A stretch of DNA of 64,000 nucleotides from an uncultured Lachnospiraceae bacterium (lineage in GTDB: Bacteria; Bacillota; Clostridia; Lachnospirales; Lachnospiraceae). Below, in pieces: positions 1 to 8,960 of this stretch. Within the stretch, counting starts at the first letter, position 1; every line of letters begins with the position of its first letter. The stretch spans positions 33,216 to 97,215 of the forward strand of contig CAJURH010000004.1 in the NCBI GenBank assembly GCA_910588775.1, in the 5' to 3' direction. The notes under the pieces were generated by a model. It saw only the letters and a list, made by a program, of their open reading frames with translations. It ran no database searches and was not told the origin of the DNA. The translations under genes and the position numbers were made by a program.

Positions 1-675
1 CTTTTGGGGACTGTCCGCCGCGTAAGCGATAATGCCGCTGGTGGAGCCTATGTAATCCGCCATCTCCAACACCTGACCATTGCACTCCGGATGCGCCAGA
101 ACTTTCGCCTGGGGATGAATTTCTTTAAGAGCGCTGATTTCCTCCGCCTTCATTTTTTCATGAACCGGGCAATAGCCATCTGGGATTATTATACTTTTTT
201 CCGGAACCTGCCGCGCCACGTAACGGGCCAGGTTTTTGTCCGGAATAAACAAAATGCGTTCATTCGGCAAATTTTTCACAATATCCACCGCGTTGGCGGA
301 AGTGACGCACACATCCGACCAGGACTTAATCTCGGCTGTGGAATTCACGTAACAGACCACAGCCAGATCCGGATACTTCTCCCGGGCCGCCTGCACCATT
401 TCCCTGGTCACCATATGCGCCATGGGACAGTCCGCCTCCATGTCCGGCATCAATACCGTCTTATCCGGGCTTAACAATTTACCGCTCTCCCCCATAAAAG
501 ACACCCCACAAAACACAAGGGTTTTGTTTGGCAGCCCGGCGGCCAGTTTGCTTAAATAAAAAGAATCCCCCACATAATCCGCCGCCGCCTGCACCTGGGG
601 TTCCACATAATAGTGGGCCAGAATCACCGCATCCTTTTCCCGCTTCAACTGTTCAATCGTTTCCTGTATGTTCAT
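1..675 (-). CDS. nadA: Quinolinate synthase NadA (5' part, runs off window)
   Basis: Quinolinate synthase condenses iminoaspartate with dihydroxyacetone phosphate to give quinolinate in NAD biosynthesis; the family uses a 4Fe-4S cluster. The reverse strand encodes an open frame of 225 codons that leaves the window; full-length members are about 300 residues, so the C-terminus is missing. Diagnostic stretches are HYYVEPQVQAAADYVGDS near the N-terminus, CGVSFMGESGKLLSP (with a likely cluster cysteine), and MPDMEADCPMAHM. The ATG at 675 follows the ribosome site GGGGAAGGAAA. A good sigma-A promoter lies at 731-759. nadB and nadC, the usual partners, would lie outside the window if present. Recognition is by motif; the family assignment is firm. 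Confidence 0.93.
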   Translation of the reverse strand, partial: MNIQETIEQLKREKDAVILAHYYVEPQVQAAADYVGDSFYLSKLAAGLPNKTLVFCGVSFMGESGKLLSPDKTVLMPDMEADCPMAHMVTREMVQAAREKYPDLAVVCYVNSTAEIKSWSDVCVTSANAVDIVKNLPNERILFIPDKNLARYVARQVPEKSIIIPDGYCPVHEKMKAEEISALKEIHPQAKVLAHPECNGQVLEMADYIGSTSGIIAYAADSPQK

Positions 676-730
676 TTTCCTTCCCCATTTCCGCCTGTAA
701 AAGCAAGGCTCTCTACATATATTAGATAAC

Positions 731-759
731 AGTATAGCACATATCTTGACAGGTGACAA
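731..759 (-). promoter_or_regulatory. nadA promoter with overlapping candidate NiaR-like operator
   Basis: Read leftward, TTGTCA (754-759) and TATACT (731-736) are separated by exactly 17 bases and lie about 60 bases upstream of the nadA start. The -35 region carries GACAGGTGAC followed by AAGACAG, a cluster of GACA/TGTC half-sites. Niacin repressors of the NiaR family control nad genes in many Firmicutes, so a repressor site here is plausible. The operator assignment is inference; the promoter is directly visible. Confidence 0.6.
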
Positions 760-839
760 GACAGATAATAAGGTTTTCAATCGTTATTTCCTAAATATTT
801 GTGAGTAACTCATACATTGTATTTTATACGATCAAATAT

Positions 840-2339
840 TTATTCAAGAGTTTCAGCATTCAGTTTAAATATACTTATCCCATCAACTTCCGAAACCAAT
901 TCATATTTTCTCTCCAAAGCCTCTTTTAAAACATACATCTCCACCTGTTCCAACTCCCCAACAGCTATCCATTTAGGCGGTGTATTTTCAAACATATCTT
1001 CAAACTCCTCATCCATTTCCGGGATTCCCCGCCTAAAATCTTCTTGGAAAGCTGCGTAACGAAAACAAGGAATTGTATCTGTCTCCATATACCATTTTGC
1101 CGGGATATTATAGGCCAATACATAACCTTTATCCTCCTCTGGAATAACAGACGCCTGTTTTCTATGTAAATCGCTTTCCTCCTTATAGTAATGCGTTGTA
1201 AACTTTAATAAATTCCCTCCTGAATAGATCACGAGCCGTGCTCCATAATATCCCCATGTAAATATAAGCGCCAGAAAAATACAAATGTACACACCTTTCT
1301 TTTGCCACAAATTACACAATGTATTTTTAAGATTCTTCCCATTCATCAAATTCTGCATCATACATATTCCTACCAAATATAAGGGGACCGCCAAAGTAAA
1401 ATAATGCATATAGGAATTGCCCAGACAAAGGCTTAATAAAATCATAATACCGCTGAAAAAAACACATATACCCAGTTCTTTAGAACTCTTTTTAACATAT
1501 ACAGGAGCAGCGAGAATCACCGCAATTAAGGGCATGCTTTTTAAAATCCATGCAATCCATCCCTGTAACCCTTTATTCAACCCGTGCAAAGCATAACCTG
1601 TTGAAAATCCATAAATTCCAAGCAGCATCTGTTCCATAGCATCCTTTTCATAAAAATACAAAAAAACCGGAATAATGACACAAGCGACGCCAAGTAAAAA
1701 AGCAAAAATATTTTGCAGCAAATTGCGGACTTTTTTTCGTGACGCCAATAGAATCGCCACGCATAAAATCATGGAACAGCATAATGTTGCGTTGGTAACT
1801 CGAGTAAGCCCTATAGCAGCCACACATATTCCATACCAAAACGCACAAAAAGGATTGTGCAAACCGTCCGCTTCTTTCAAAAATTTTAAAATAAAATATT
1901 GAACGCTTAAAATAAATGGAAGGGATAACTCCTCCGTCAATGCTCCGTTTTCAAACGTTACGCCAAACAAAAGGACACTTAAAAAAACCGCCCCAAACGC
2001 TTTTTTGTTATCATTTATAAACAACCTGGCTATTTTATACATAAATAAGGCAGATATGCAGAAAAAGACAACCTGAATAATAAAAATCCCAATCCTCTGT
2101 CCAAAAAGAGCATGTCCAAGCGCATGAATAAAAAATAATATCGGACCTTTTTGATCAAAATAATCCAAATATAAAACACCGCCATTTGCAATAATTTTTC
2201 CGCCTAACATGAAAGAGGCGGCATCCCACGCATATAAACCAGGATACAGAGGACTGGAAAACGCTGAATAAAATAATATAAAACAAACAGAACACAGGGC
2301 GATTAGATAATATGCCCTTAATTCTTTTTCGAAAACCAT
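840..2339 (-). CDS. Polytopic GT-C (GT39/ArnT-like) glycosyltransferase, putative
   Basis: About 500 residues with roughly ten or more hydrophobic segments and a hydrophilic C-terminal domain of about 110 residues. An early extracytoplasmic loop reads WDAASFMLGGKII followed by YLDYFDQKGPILFF, the acidic-loop pattern of dolichyl/undecaprenyl-phosphate-sugar dependent GT-C enzymes (GT39/GT83-like). The likely role is transfer of a lipid-linked sugar to a cell-wall polymer or protein outside the membrane. It is the last gene of a leftward cassette with a GtrB-like GT2 enzyme that could supply the lipid-linked sugar. Start choice is uncertain: the frame opens at a TTG at 2387 that overlaps GGAGGGG, another TTG lies at 2366, and the first ATG is at 2339, just before the first membrane segment. 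Acceptor and sugar cannot be read from sequence. Confidence 0.75.
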   Translation of the reverse strand: MVFEKELRAYYLIALCSVCFILFYSAFSSPLYPGLYAWDAASFMLGGKIIANGGVLYLDYFDQKGPILFFIHALGHALFGQRIGIFIIQVVFFCISALFMYKIARLFINDNKKAFGAVFLSVLLFGVTFENGALTEELSLPFILSVQYFILKFLKEADGLHNPFCAFWYGICVAAIGLTRVTNATLCCSMILCVAILLASRKKVRNLLQNIFAFLLGVACVIIPVFLYFYEKDAMEQMLLGIYGFSTGYALHGLNKGLQGWIAWILKSMPLIAVILAAPVYVKKSSKELGICVFFSGIMILLSLCLGNSYMHYFTLAVPLYLVGICMMQNLMNGKNLKNTLCNLWQKKGVYICIFLALIFTWGYYGARLVIYSGGNLLKFTTHYYKEESDLHRKQASVIPEEDKGYVLAYNIPAKWYMETDTIPCFRYAAFQEDFRRGIPEMDEEFEDMFENTPPKWIAVGELEQVEMYVLKEALERKYELVSEVDGISIFKLNAETLE

Positions 2340-2529
2340 ATCTATAATACGCCCTATCCTTTTCAAACCAATTATACTCCCCTCCAAAATGATTCAAATT
2401 TGTCAATGTATAAATCACATAACAACTAAGATTTACAAGGTAAAGACACAATTAGCAGAAAGCTCGTTCCAAATGAATGCAAAACAGGCCACCCTCAAAA
2501 CTCCCTTACGTTAACACTGCTCTAACCAT

Positions 2530-3241
2530 TCATTTCTGGCCACTCACATAATACTGTCCGCCAAGCGGAAGCCACCTCAATAGTTTTTCCGCTCCAAGCG
2601 CCCGCTTAAAAAATCCCTTCCTTGGGAAAAAAATAATATAGGACACTTTAATATTGTGAAAACCAGCCCGTTTCATTCTACTGACCAGCCTTCCCCGGCG
2701 CACCAAAACCGCATCCCTGTCAAACTCACAATCACTCACTAATTTTCTTGTAACCGGATTCACCGGATTATGTTCAAAAATATAGATGCATCCATTTTCT
2801 TTCAGTACCCTGTTACACTCCGACAACAATTTTTCATGTTCCCCATGCGGTACATGATGCAGCACACAGGCAACAAGGATAATATCAAAATTCTGATCTT
2901 CAAACGGTATTTTTTTCCCATCATAACATTCAAAATGCACATTCAAACCTTGTAGCTTTTTCGCCTGCATAATGCTTGCACTGGATATATCAATGCCATA
3001 ATATTCCATCCGCATAAAATATTGCTGGAAATGAACAGCATTCATTCCATCACCACAGCCCAAATCCAATATCCTGGCTTTGCCACTTCTATTTTTTACC
3101 CCCCCCCCACTCCTTTTGAATGATCTCTATTTTCTGTCTGCCAAAATAACCGCTGTCTACCCCACTGACTCCCTGCACATTTTTCGTATGGATCTCACGG
3201 TAATTTTCAGCAAAGTTGTCAAAATCCGATTTTTTATTCAT
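2530..3241 (-). pseudogene. Class I SAM methyltransferase, frame broken at a G10 tract (probably phase-variable)
   Basis: The N-terminal part (ATG at 3241, after GGAGAAGGAAAAG) reads MNKKSDFDNFAENYREIH and ends at a stop just after a run of ten G. The rest continues in another frame with the SAM-binding motif ILDLGCGDGMNAVHF and a later DIILVACVLHHVPH segment, ending at 2530. Removing one G or adding two joins the halves into one protein of about 236 residues, a normal size for the family. The start overlaps the end of the upstream GT2 gene by 8 bases, so the pair is translationally linked. The product would probably methylate a glycan or sugar precursor; that is inferred from neighbours only. 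The break is at a slippage-prone tract rather than from scattered decay, so an OFF phase is more likely than a dead gene. Confidence 0.8.
3099..3108. repeat. Homopolymer C10 (G10 on the coding strand) inside the methyltransferase
   Basis: Ten consecutive C on the plus strand. On the coding strand the tract ends in TAAAAAATAG, which closes the present frame. Nine or twelve G would restore the methyltransferase frame, so this is a candidate slipped-strand switch. Confidence 0.95.
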
Positions 3242-4238
3242 CTTTTTCTTTTCCTTCTCCAATCTGCTCACACTTTTCATTTTTCTTATGCCCAACAGAT
3301 ATCCGTTCACTGATAATATATCTTGGTCTGGCTTTTACTTCCAGATACATCTTTCCAATATATTCCCCCAACACTCCCAGACATATCAGCTGTATCCCTC
3401 CTATCAAACATATAATACTTGTCATGCTTGTCCATCCGGCAACAGTCTCTCCCATAAAGTGTTTGACAACAGACCATGCGACTGCACAAAAACTCAAAAA
3501 CGCAATAAACATCCCTATCCCGGTAATCATACGTATTGGCTTAATACTTAGGCTGGTAATCCCGTCAAACGCCAATGCCATCATCTTTCGCAGTGGATAA
3601 TGGCTCTCACCGGCCGCCCGCTCCTTCCTTTCATAATACACAGATGCGCTGCGAAATCCCACCAACGGAACCATTCCCCGCAGAAAAAGATTGACTTCCC
3701 TGAAATTTGAAAACTCTTCGAGAACCCTTGCGGAAATCAACCAGTAATCCGCATGGTTAAACACGACCTCCGCGCCCATAATATGTAAAAATTTATAATA
3801 TCCTTCCGCTGTAACCCTTTTTAAAAAGGAATCGGAGTCTCTCTTACTGCGTACGCCATATACAATCTCATACCCGTTATGATATGCATCCACCATCTCC
3901 TCCATTGCGCAGATATCATCCTGCCCATCACAATCGATAGAAATCGTAATATCTGCAAAAGCCTTCGCTTCCATCAAACCCGCAAGGACCGCGTTTTGGT
4001 GGCCGCGATTCCTGCTCTGTTGAATCCCAGCAAAATGCCTGTCTGACATCGAAAGCTCTTTAATTCTGCTCCATGTCTGGTCTCCGCTTCCGTCATCTAC
4101 AAACAAAATCCTGCTGTGATCACTGACTTTTCCTAACTGCACCAGACGCTTTAATTCTTCCAAAAACCGCCCTGAAGTAATTGGCAACGCTTCTTCTTCA
4201 TTATAACAGGGAACTATCACATACAATATTGTTTCCAT
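3234..4238 (-). CDS. GT2 glycosyltransferase, GtrB/DPM1-like, with two C-terminal membrane segments
   Basis: A 334-residue GT-A fold enzyme. The N-terminus has VPCYNEEEALP, then VDDGSGDQTW, and the metal/nucleotide-sugar motif SIDCDGQDD near residue 100. Two hydrophobic segments follow at about 240-262 and 275-300, ending in the family signature LGEYIGKMYLEVKARPRYI. This is the layout of GtrB/YkoT-type enzymes that transfer a sugar from UDP-sugar to undecaprenyl phosphate on the cytoplasmic face. It sits between two GT-C-like membrane proteins, consistent with a three-part system in which it makes the lipid-linked donor. The stop overlaps the start of the methyltransferase by 8 bases. The sugar is unknown. 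Family call is strong; pathway is inference. Confidence 0.9.
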   Translation of the reverse strand: METILYVIVPCYNEEEALPITSGRFLEELKRLVQLGKVSDHSRILFVDDGSGDQTWSRIKELSMSDRHFAGIQQSRNRGHQNAVLAGLMEAKAFADITISIDCDGQDDICAMEEMVDAYHNGYEIVYGVRSKRDSDSFLKRVTAEGYYKFLHIMGAEVVFNHADYWLISARVLEEFSNFREVNLFLRGMVPLVGFRSASVYYERKERAAGESHYPLRKMMALAFDGITSLSIKPIRMITGIGMFIAFLSFCAVAWSVVKHFMGETVAGWTSMTSIICLIGGIQLICLGVLGEYIGKMYLEVKARPRYIISERISVGHKKNEKCEQIGEGKEKDE

Positions 4239-4346
4239 AAAACAAACCCCATAATTTTATCTTTCTTTCCACTGATTGAGCAATTCCGTATCTCCAAATA
4301 CATGAATTTTAGAAATCTCTGCGCCTTTATATATTCCATATTTATT

Positions 4347-6052
4347 CTAAAATATTTTATATAAAAAAATCTTATATACACTGTCTTTATTTTCAAATAC
4401 TTTCTCTAACTTTAATGAATTATTATTTAAAATTTCTACGGAAGATATAAGATATTCACAGCCTTTTTCTGTTAATGCCTGCGTATTTACCTGAAAATTT
4501 TTAAGCACGACGCCTCTGTTTTTGTTTATATTATACTCAAACGGTATTTCATTTGAGAAGAAATAACAGCGAGATCCCCAGTCATCAAAGTACACTTTCA
4601 GTTTTTCGTTTTTGTTCAGCTCCGGTTCAATAATCTTCCTAAAATCCAATTTATGCTTTAAATCATAGTTGTTGGAATAACCATCTATGCAATAAAACCC
4701 ATTATATAAGGGAATGGAGGGATATAATCCCACGCTTCCCACAAGATAATCATTTACCGGACGCCCTATATACTCTTTTATTTCAGCAAACAATTCCGGA
4801 GAAAAAAATTCTTCCCATGAGGCATAGCCTTGGGTTTGATACGATCTTTGAAACAGCTTTATAATATTTTTCTTAAGCATACTGTAATGACCCACATACC
4901 CTGTCGCCATTGCTATAACAAGAAAAGTAACGGTATATTTTAAAAAACGAATTTTACCATTGCTGCATAATAGATATAGAAAATACAAAGTGTAGCCAAA
5001 AATAATGTACCACAGGCACGGATTCAGCCAATAAAAACGATCTACCTGGAAAGAAACAAATAATCCGCCTAAACTGTTTCGCAAGTCTACAACAGGCTTA
5101 AAACGCCAAAACGCATAAAAAAAAGCTATGAATAAAATGCATACATAGAACATGAGCATTTGCCGGAATTTCCTTTGTTCTTCATCTTTTAAAGATTTAA
5201 AAACGCATAATACGAAGAAAATAACAGCCGCGCTGACAACCAGAATAAATTTATGATAGGATGCCGCGTGACTATGCCCAATCTCCAGTAATTCCCAGAA
5301 TTTTGTCAAAAAAGGATCCGCCTTTATAACCCATTCTCCTCTGTGAGATACAAAATCTCCTCCCTGTGAGAACAACATCTGACTTACCAAATCATAATTT
5401 AAAATCAGGTATTCCACCAATAAAATAATAAATCCCCCCAGAAATTTCCACTTGTTTTTATGTTTCGAAACCCATGCATATACGCAAAACAACATCCATA
5501 TGATAACATCTGCATATCCCGCCAAAACCAGGGATGAACAAAAAGGGAATAAAAAAATAATTATGTAAGAAATCTTTTCCTTTTTATTTTTCCACAACAA
5601 GATACTTGCATACAAAAGCAACGGCTGCCCCATAACCGATAACCCATAAACGGAATAAAACGGAAGAACGGAAAATATAATGGCTGTGCATAATGAAATC
5701 CAGGGTTTGTTAAGTAATTCTTTCAAACATAGAAACATGCCCAGATATGCGGCTACAGCTACAATAAAATAATTCAGCAAAAACGCTGTCTCCCCCCCCC
5801 CCCCAATAATCCATACAAAATAAGCATTCCCGGTACGGGTATGACAATGGATGCTTTCGTAGCGCCACCAAGAAATTCCGGAATCTCTTTCTCCCCAAAA
5901 TGTTTTGCCTGCAAAATATAGGACAAAACTTCTCCGTCAAGCTGATCATGTATATAAATCAACGTATCTTTCCCAAGCAGAATCAATGGCAGATACAGTA
6001 TAATTACAATCATTAGGCCACTAATAAAACATTTTTTCCAAGTGTACATCAT
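4347..6052 (-). pseudogene. Large membrane protein (GT-C-like, DUF6044/YkoS-like), frame broken at a G13 tract
   Basis: First gene of the leftward cassette. The N-terminal piece (GTG at 6061 or, more likely, ATG at 6052 with ribosome site GAGGTG) has one membrane segment, then DQLDGEVLSYILQAKHFG, and stops soon after a run of 13 G. The remaining ~475 residues continue in a different frame with about ten hydrophobic segments and a C-terminal soluble domain. Adding one G (or removing two) joins them in frame through GGETAFLLNYF, giving about 565 residues. In my recollection the layout resembles DUF6044 membrane proteins such as YkoS that pair with a GT2 enzyme, as here; that family name is tentative. 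The clean break at a homopolymer suggests a phase-OFF gene rather than decay. Function proposed: sugar transfer or display outside the membrane. Confidence 0.75.
5792..5804. repeat. Homopolymer C13 (G13 on the coding strand) inside the membrane protein
   Basis: Thirteen consecutive C on the plus strand, the longest homopolymer seen in the window. A length of 11 or 14 would restore the long frame. Such a tract is prone to polymerase slippage and also to sequencing error, so its length in the cell may be mixed. Confidence 0.95.
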
Positions 6053-6125
6053 ATTTTTCACCTCATCCTATTTCGATAACGCCGCGCAAAAGGAACGCAT
6101 TTCCAAATATATCTATATTCATTTT

Positions 6126-6150
6126 CCCCCCCCCCTTATACTTCTGTCAA
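6126..6150 (-). promoter_or_regulatory. TTGACA hexamer followed by a G10 tract upstream of the glycan cassette
   Basis: Read leftward, a perfect TTGACA (6145-6150) is followed by nine bases including TATAA and then ten G (6126-6135). The tract ends about 70 bases before the first start codon. If TTGACA is the -35 element, tract length would set spacer length to any -10 downstream; if TATAAG is the -10, the tract lies at the transcription start. Either way length changes could tune expression. The elements are visible; the regulatory effect is inferred. Confidence 0.5.
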
Positions 6151-7182
6151 TATATATGCTAAAAATATTAATTATCAACTCAACCTAACACTCTTATGTC
6201 CACATACAAGAACTGTTGGCGAACCTTTTTTAGGGGCGCCCGAAACGGCAGCGCGCTGCCTAGACCAGCAATGCCACCCAGCAGACAAGACTCTACTGCA
6301 ATTACGCCCAAGAAACTCTATGGCCTACCAGGCGTTTAAAAAGCGCACTGTCCCGTGAACTGCGCAAAATCAAAAAAGCATTATTCATATCTCCCACATG
6401 GAACATTGAAAGACTAATTCCCAACATAATGAACTGGGCGAATGTTTCGGAAAAATCTTTGTGAAAAACACGAAATTCCCACGAATTTCAGAGAGAGTCT
6501 ATCTTGAAAATATCTGTGGAATATCCCCGCCGAATTTCTCTATACCGGAAAACCAAAGCGCTGCACATCCCTGGACACAAACCGGGTGAGATGGTATAAT
6601 ATAATTGTAAAATCAAAAAGGAATCTGTTGCAAACGCCGAAAAAAACTTGTGATCCAGAATTTAAAAAACATCGCGCTTTTGTATTTTAGAAGAAAGACG
6701 TACCATAAAAAGTATAAACGAAAAATACCAGTTAGGAGACAGGACTGTCCATAAATAGATGTGGACAGCCCGCAAAGAATGCGAAACAGACCCAGCTTTA
6801 AATGATACAAAGGAATTTTATAAGAAGAACCCAGTTTACTGATGGGGATAAGCAGGATACAAAAAAGCTTGACCAGCTCGTGTGGCTATAATAATTCTAG
6901 TAGGTAGTTGCAAAACCCCTTTGAAAAGTCACGAGATTGGATAACAGATATTCTGCACTTATTTATTTTTTATAGAAAAAAGGAATATGACATCATGAAA
7001 AAATGATTCTATTTGTCATTTTACAGCAATACACAGATTGGGAAGCATCGTGCTTGTTATTCAGATAATTTTCCGAATCGGCTCCATCTTTCCCACAAAA
7101 AAAGTCCCTTCAAAAATAAATTTAACATAAAACAGACAACGGCAGTAAGCCAACTACACCGGATTATACGGAAGCAAGCGCC
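6151..7182. other. Gene-free stretch with scattered remnants
   Basis: About 1 kb between the glycan cassette and the araC-type gene. No frame longer than about 65 codons with plausible composition or ribosome site was found on either strand. One short peptide frame near 6830-6890 (ending DTKKLDQLVWL, then stop) reads like the tail of a lost gene, and a weak TATAAT-like box occurs near 6594. I see no clear terminal inverted repeats or transposase motifs. The simplest reading is decayed DNA at the edge of a variable surface locus. Confidence 0.4.
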
Positions 7183-8037
7183 ATGAAAAAAGTCATTTAC
7201 ACACCGCTGACGGCCACCCCCTTTCAACAAACAAAAGAATACAGAGAATCCCTGCCCCAAAATCCCACGCTGGCAAAATACATACGCTGCTTCTGGGGAA
7301 GCGGCAGTCCTTATCTTAAGGGAAACGCCGCCTCAGCCACAATCGTCATCCCAGACACATGCGTGGACGTCATCTATCACATAGACCACACGGAAAACAC
7401 TATTTCCGGCAGATTCTGCGGAATCAACGATGCCAGTTTTGTAGCCTATACGGATACGCAACCCGGCCACCTGATCTCTGTATTTGCCATCCGTTTCTAT
7501 GCCTGGGCCGCCTACGCTTTTTCTGAAGATTCTCTGAAAGGCACCCGAAACGCCTGCTGCGACGTGCCGTCCAGATTCCAATGGCTGGACCAAATTCTAC
7601 GGCGGAATCTGCTGGAAAAGCATACTTTAAAGGAGAGAACGCATTTGACGGAAGAACTGCTTCTTTCCCATTCCAGCCAGGCAAGGCAGCATCACGCAGT
7701 CAACGCCGCAGTGGGAGAAATTCTCCTGCAAAGGGGCGCTTTAACCGCCGCAGACCTGGCCAGAGAATGCTTTATCAGCGGCCGGCATCTGGAAAGGCTG
7801 TTCCACGAATATATCGGCATCACCCCCAAGAAGCTGTGCAGCCTGGTTCGTTATCAATATCTTTGGAACGATATTTTAAGAAATCCCCAGTTTAACATTT
7901 TGGACGCGGTCTGCAAATACGGCTATGCCGACCAGCCTCATCTGCTGCGGGAGTTCAAACGTTACCATACCATGAATATCCAGAAGGCAAAAACTTACGC
8001 CCAGATCCATGTCGGAAATATACAATCATTTTCTTAA
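7183..8037 (+). CDS. AraC-family transcriptional regulator (DUF6597-like N-terminus)
   Basis: 284 residues. Residues about 20-130 form the sensor region with the pattern LAKYIRCFWG, VIPDTCVDVIYH and a later FAIRFYAWAAYAF, typical of one-component AraC regulators annotated with a DUF6597 domain. Residues about 175-275 hold two helix-turn-helix motifs: LTAADLARECFISGRHLERLF and the second helix ILDAVCKYGYADQPHLLREFKRY. No ligand can be named. The next gene in the same direction, a VOC-DUF3795 protein 49 bases downstream, is a possible target or co-transcribed partner. The ribosome site before the ATG is weak (GGAAGC), so translation may be modest. Confidence 0.85.
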   Translation: MKKVIYTPLTATPFQQTKEYRESLPQNPTLAKYIRCFWGSGSPYLKGNAASATIVIPDTCVDVIYHIDHTENTISGRFCGINDASFVAYTDTQPGHLISVFAIRFYAWAAYAFSEDSLKGTRNACCDVPSRFQWLDQILRRNLLEKHTLKERTHLTEELLLSHSSQARQHHAVNAAVGEILLQRGALTAADLARECFISGRHLERLFHEYIGITPKKLCSLVRYQYLWNDILRNPQFNILDAVCKYGYADQPHLLREFKRYHTMNIQKAKTYAQIHVGNIQSFS

Positions 8038-8086
8038 GAATTTGTTATAAAATAGACGCAGAGCATTTACAGAAGGAGGATATGCC

Positions 8087-8851
8087 ATGAGATACTGCAA
8101 TACCTTGATTGCCGTAAAAGATATGCCCGCGTCGCTACAGTTTTACAAGGATTTATTTGGCCTGGAAGTGGCCACAGATTTGGGGTGGTGCAAAACATTG
8201 ACCTGCGGACTGACTTTGCAGGAACATTTTGATGAGATCGCCGGGTTTCCAATCGAAACCATGAAATACCGTTCCAACACCATGGAACTATACTTTGAGA
8301 CGGAAAATTTTCAGGAGTTTTTGACGCTTCTGGACGCTCACCCAGAAGTGGAACGCCTTCACGAACCCAGGACTTATCCGTGGCTTCAGCAGGGCATCCA
8401 TATCTTCGACCCGGACGGCCATCTCATCGAAATCTCCGAGAGTATGTATTCCGTAGCCTGCCGAGAGTTTGAAAAGGGCGCCAGCATAGAAGAAACAGCC
8501 CAGCGCACCCAGCATCCGGTGCACGTAGTCCAGGCATGGCACGAAAAATACCAGTCGCCTGCCGCTCCCACTATGAGCGTGTGCGGAACCGACTGTAGCG
8601 CCTGCAGTTGCTACGGGAATATGTGTGAAGGCTGTAACGCCTGCAGCGGTAGAGTTTTCCACGCGCCAGAAGGGCATGCCTGCGCCATTTATGACTGTGT
8701 AACCCATCAGAAAAAACTAAAAAACTGCGGCCAGTGCGACTCCATCCCGTGCCAAATCTGGATGGATACCAAAGACCCCAGCTTTTCCGACGAAGCGTTT
8801 TCCGAAAATGTCAAGACGCGCGTCCAGAACTTGAAAGATACACCGCTCTAA
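8087..8851 (+). CDS. VOC (glyoxalase-like) domain fused to a cysteine-rich DUF3795 domain
   Basis: 254 residues with a strong AGGAGG site before the ATG. Residues 1-120 are a vicinal-oxygen-chelate fold: start RYCNTLIAVKDMPASLQFY, middle MELYFETENFQEFL, end GIHIFDPDGHLIEISE. Residues about 125-158 form a short helical region. Residues 164-250 match DUF3795 with about twelve cysteines in clusters such as CGTDCSACSCYG, CEGCNAC and NCGQCDSIPC, suggesting metal or Fe-S binding. VOC proteins include bleomycin/fosfomycin resistance proteins and lactoylglutathione lyases, but no substrate can be named here. A 13-base-pair hairpin follows the gene. The fusion is the notable point. Confidence 0.8.
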   Translation: MRYCNTLIAVKDMPASLQFYKDLFGLEVATDLGWCKTLTCGLTLQEHFDEIAGFPIETMKYRSNTMELYFETENFQEFLTLLDAHPEVERLHEPRTYPWLQQGIHIFDPDGHLIEISESMYSVACREFEKGASIEETAQRTQHPVHVVQAWHEKYQSPAAPTMSVCGTDCSACSCYGNMCEGCNACSGRVFHAPEGHACAIYDCVTHQKKLKNCGQCDSIPCQIWMDTKDPSFSDEAFSENVKTRVQNLKDTPL

Positions 8852-8922
8852 AATACATTGAATGGATAATCGCGAAACGCTTGATTTGGAAAGACTACGT
8901 TGCCCAGTTAACTGATTCATAT

Positions 8923-8956
8923 GGAAACGGACTCCTGCCGATGGGAGTCCGTTTCC
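8923..8956. terminator. Bidirectional hairpin between convergent genes
   Basis: A perfect 13-bp stem (GGAAACGGACTCC pairing with GGAGTCCGTTTCC) with an 8-base loop lies between the VOC gene and the convergent Ogt-AlkD gene. T tracts on either side are weak, but the position fits a shared terminator. Confidence 0.65.
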
Positions 8957-8960
8957 CTGT

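Noticed and set aside
3099..5804. The two frame breaks as plain sequencing errors
   Set aside because: Not excluded, but three tracts of ten or more G in a single surface locus are real sequence whatever their exact length, and the location bias favours contingency switching.
6151..7182. Insertion sequence in the gene-free stretch
   Set aside because: No transposase motif, terminal inverted repeats or target duplication could be recognised.
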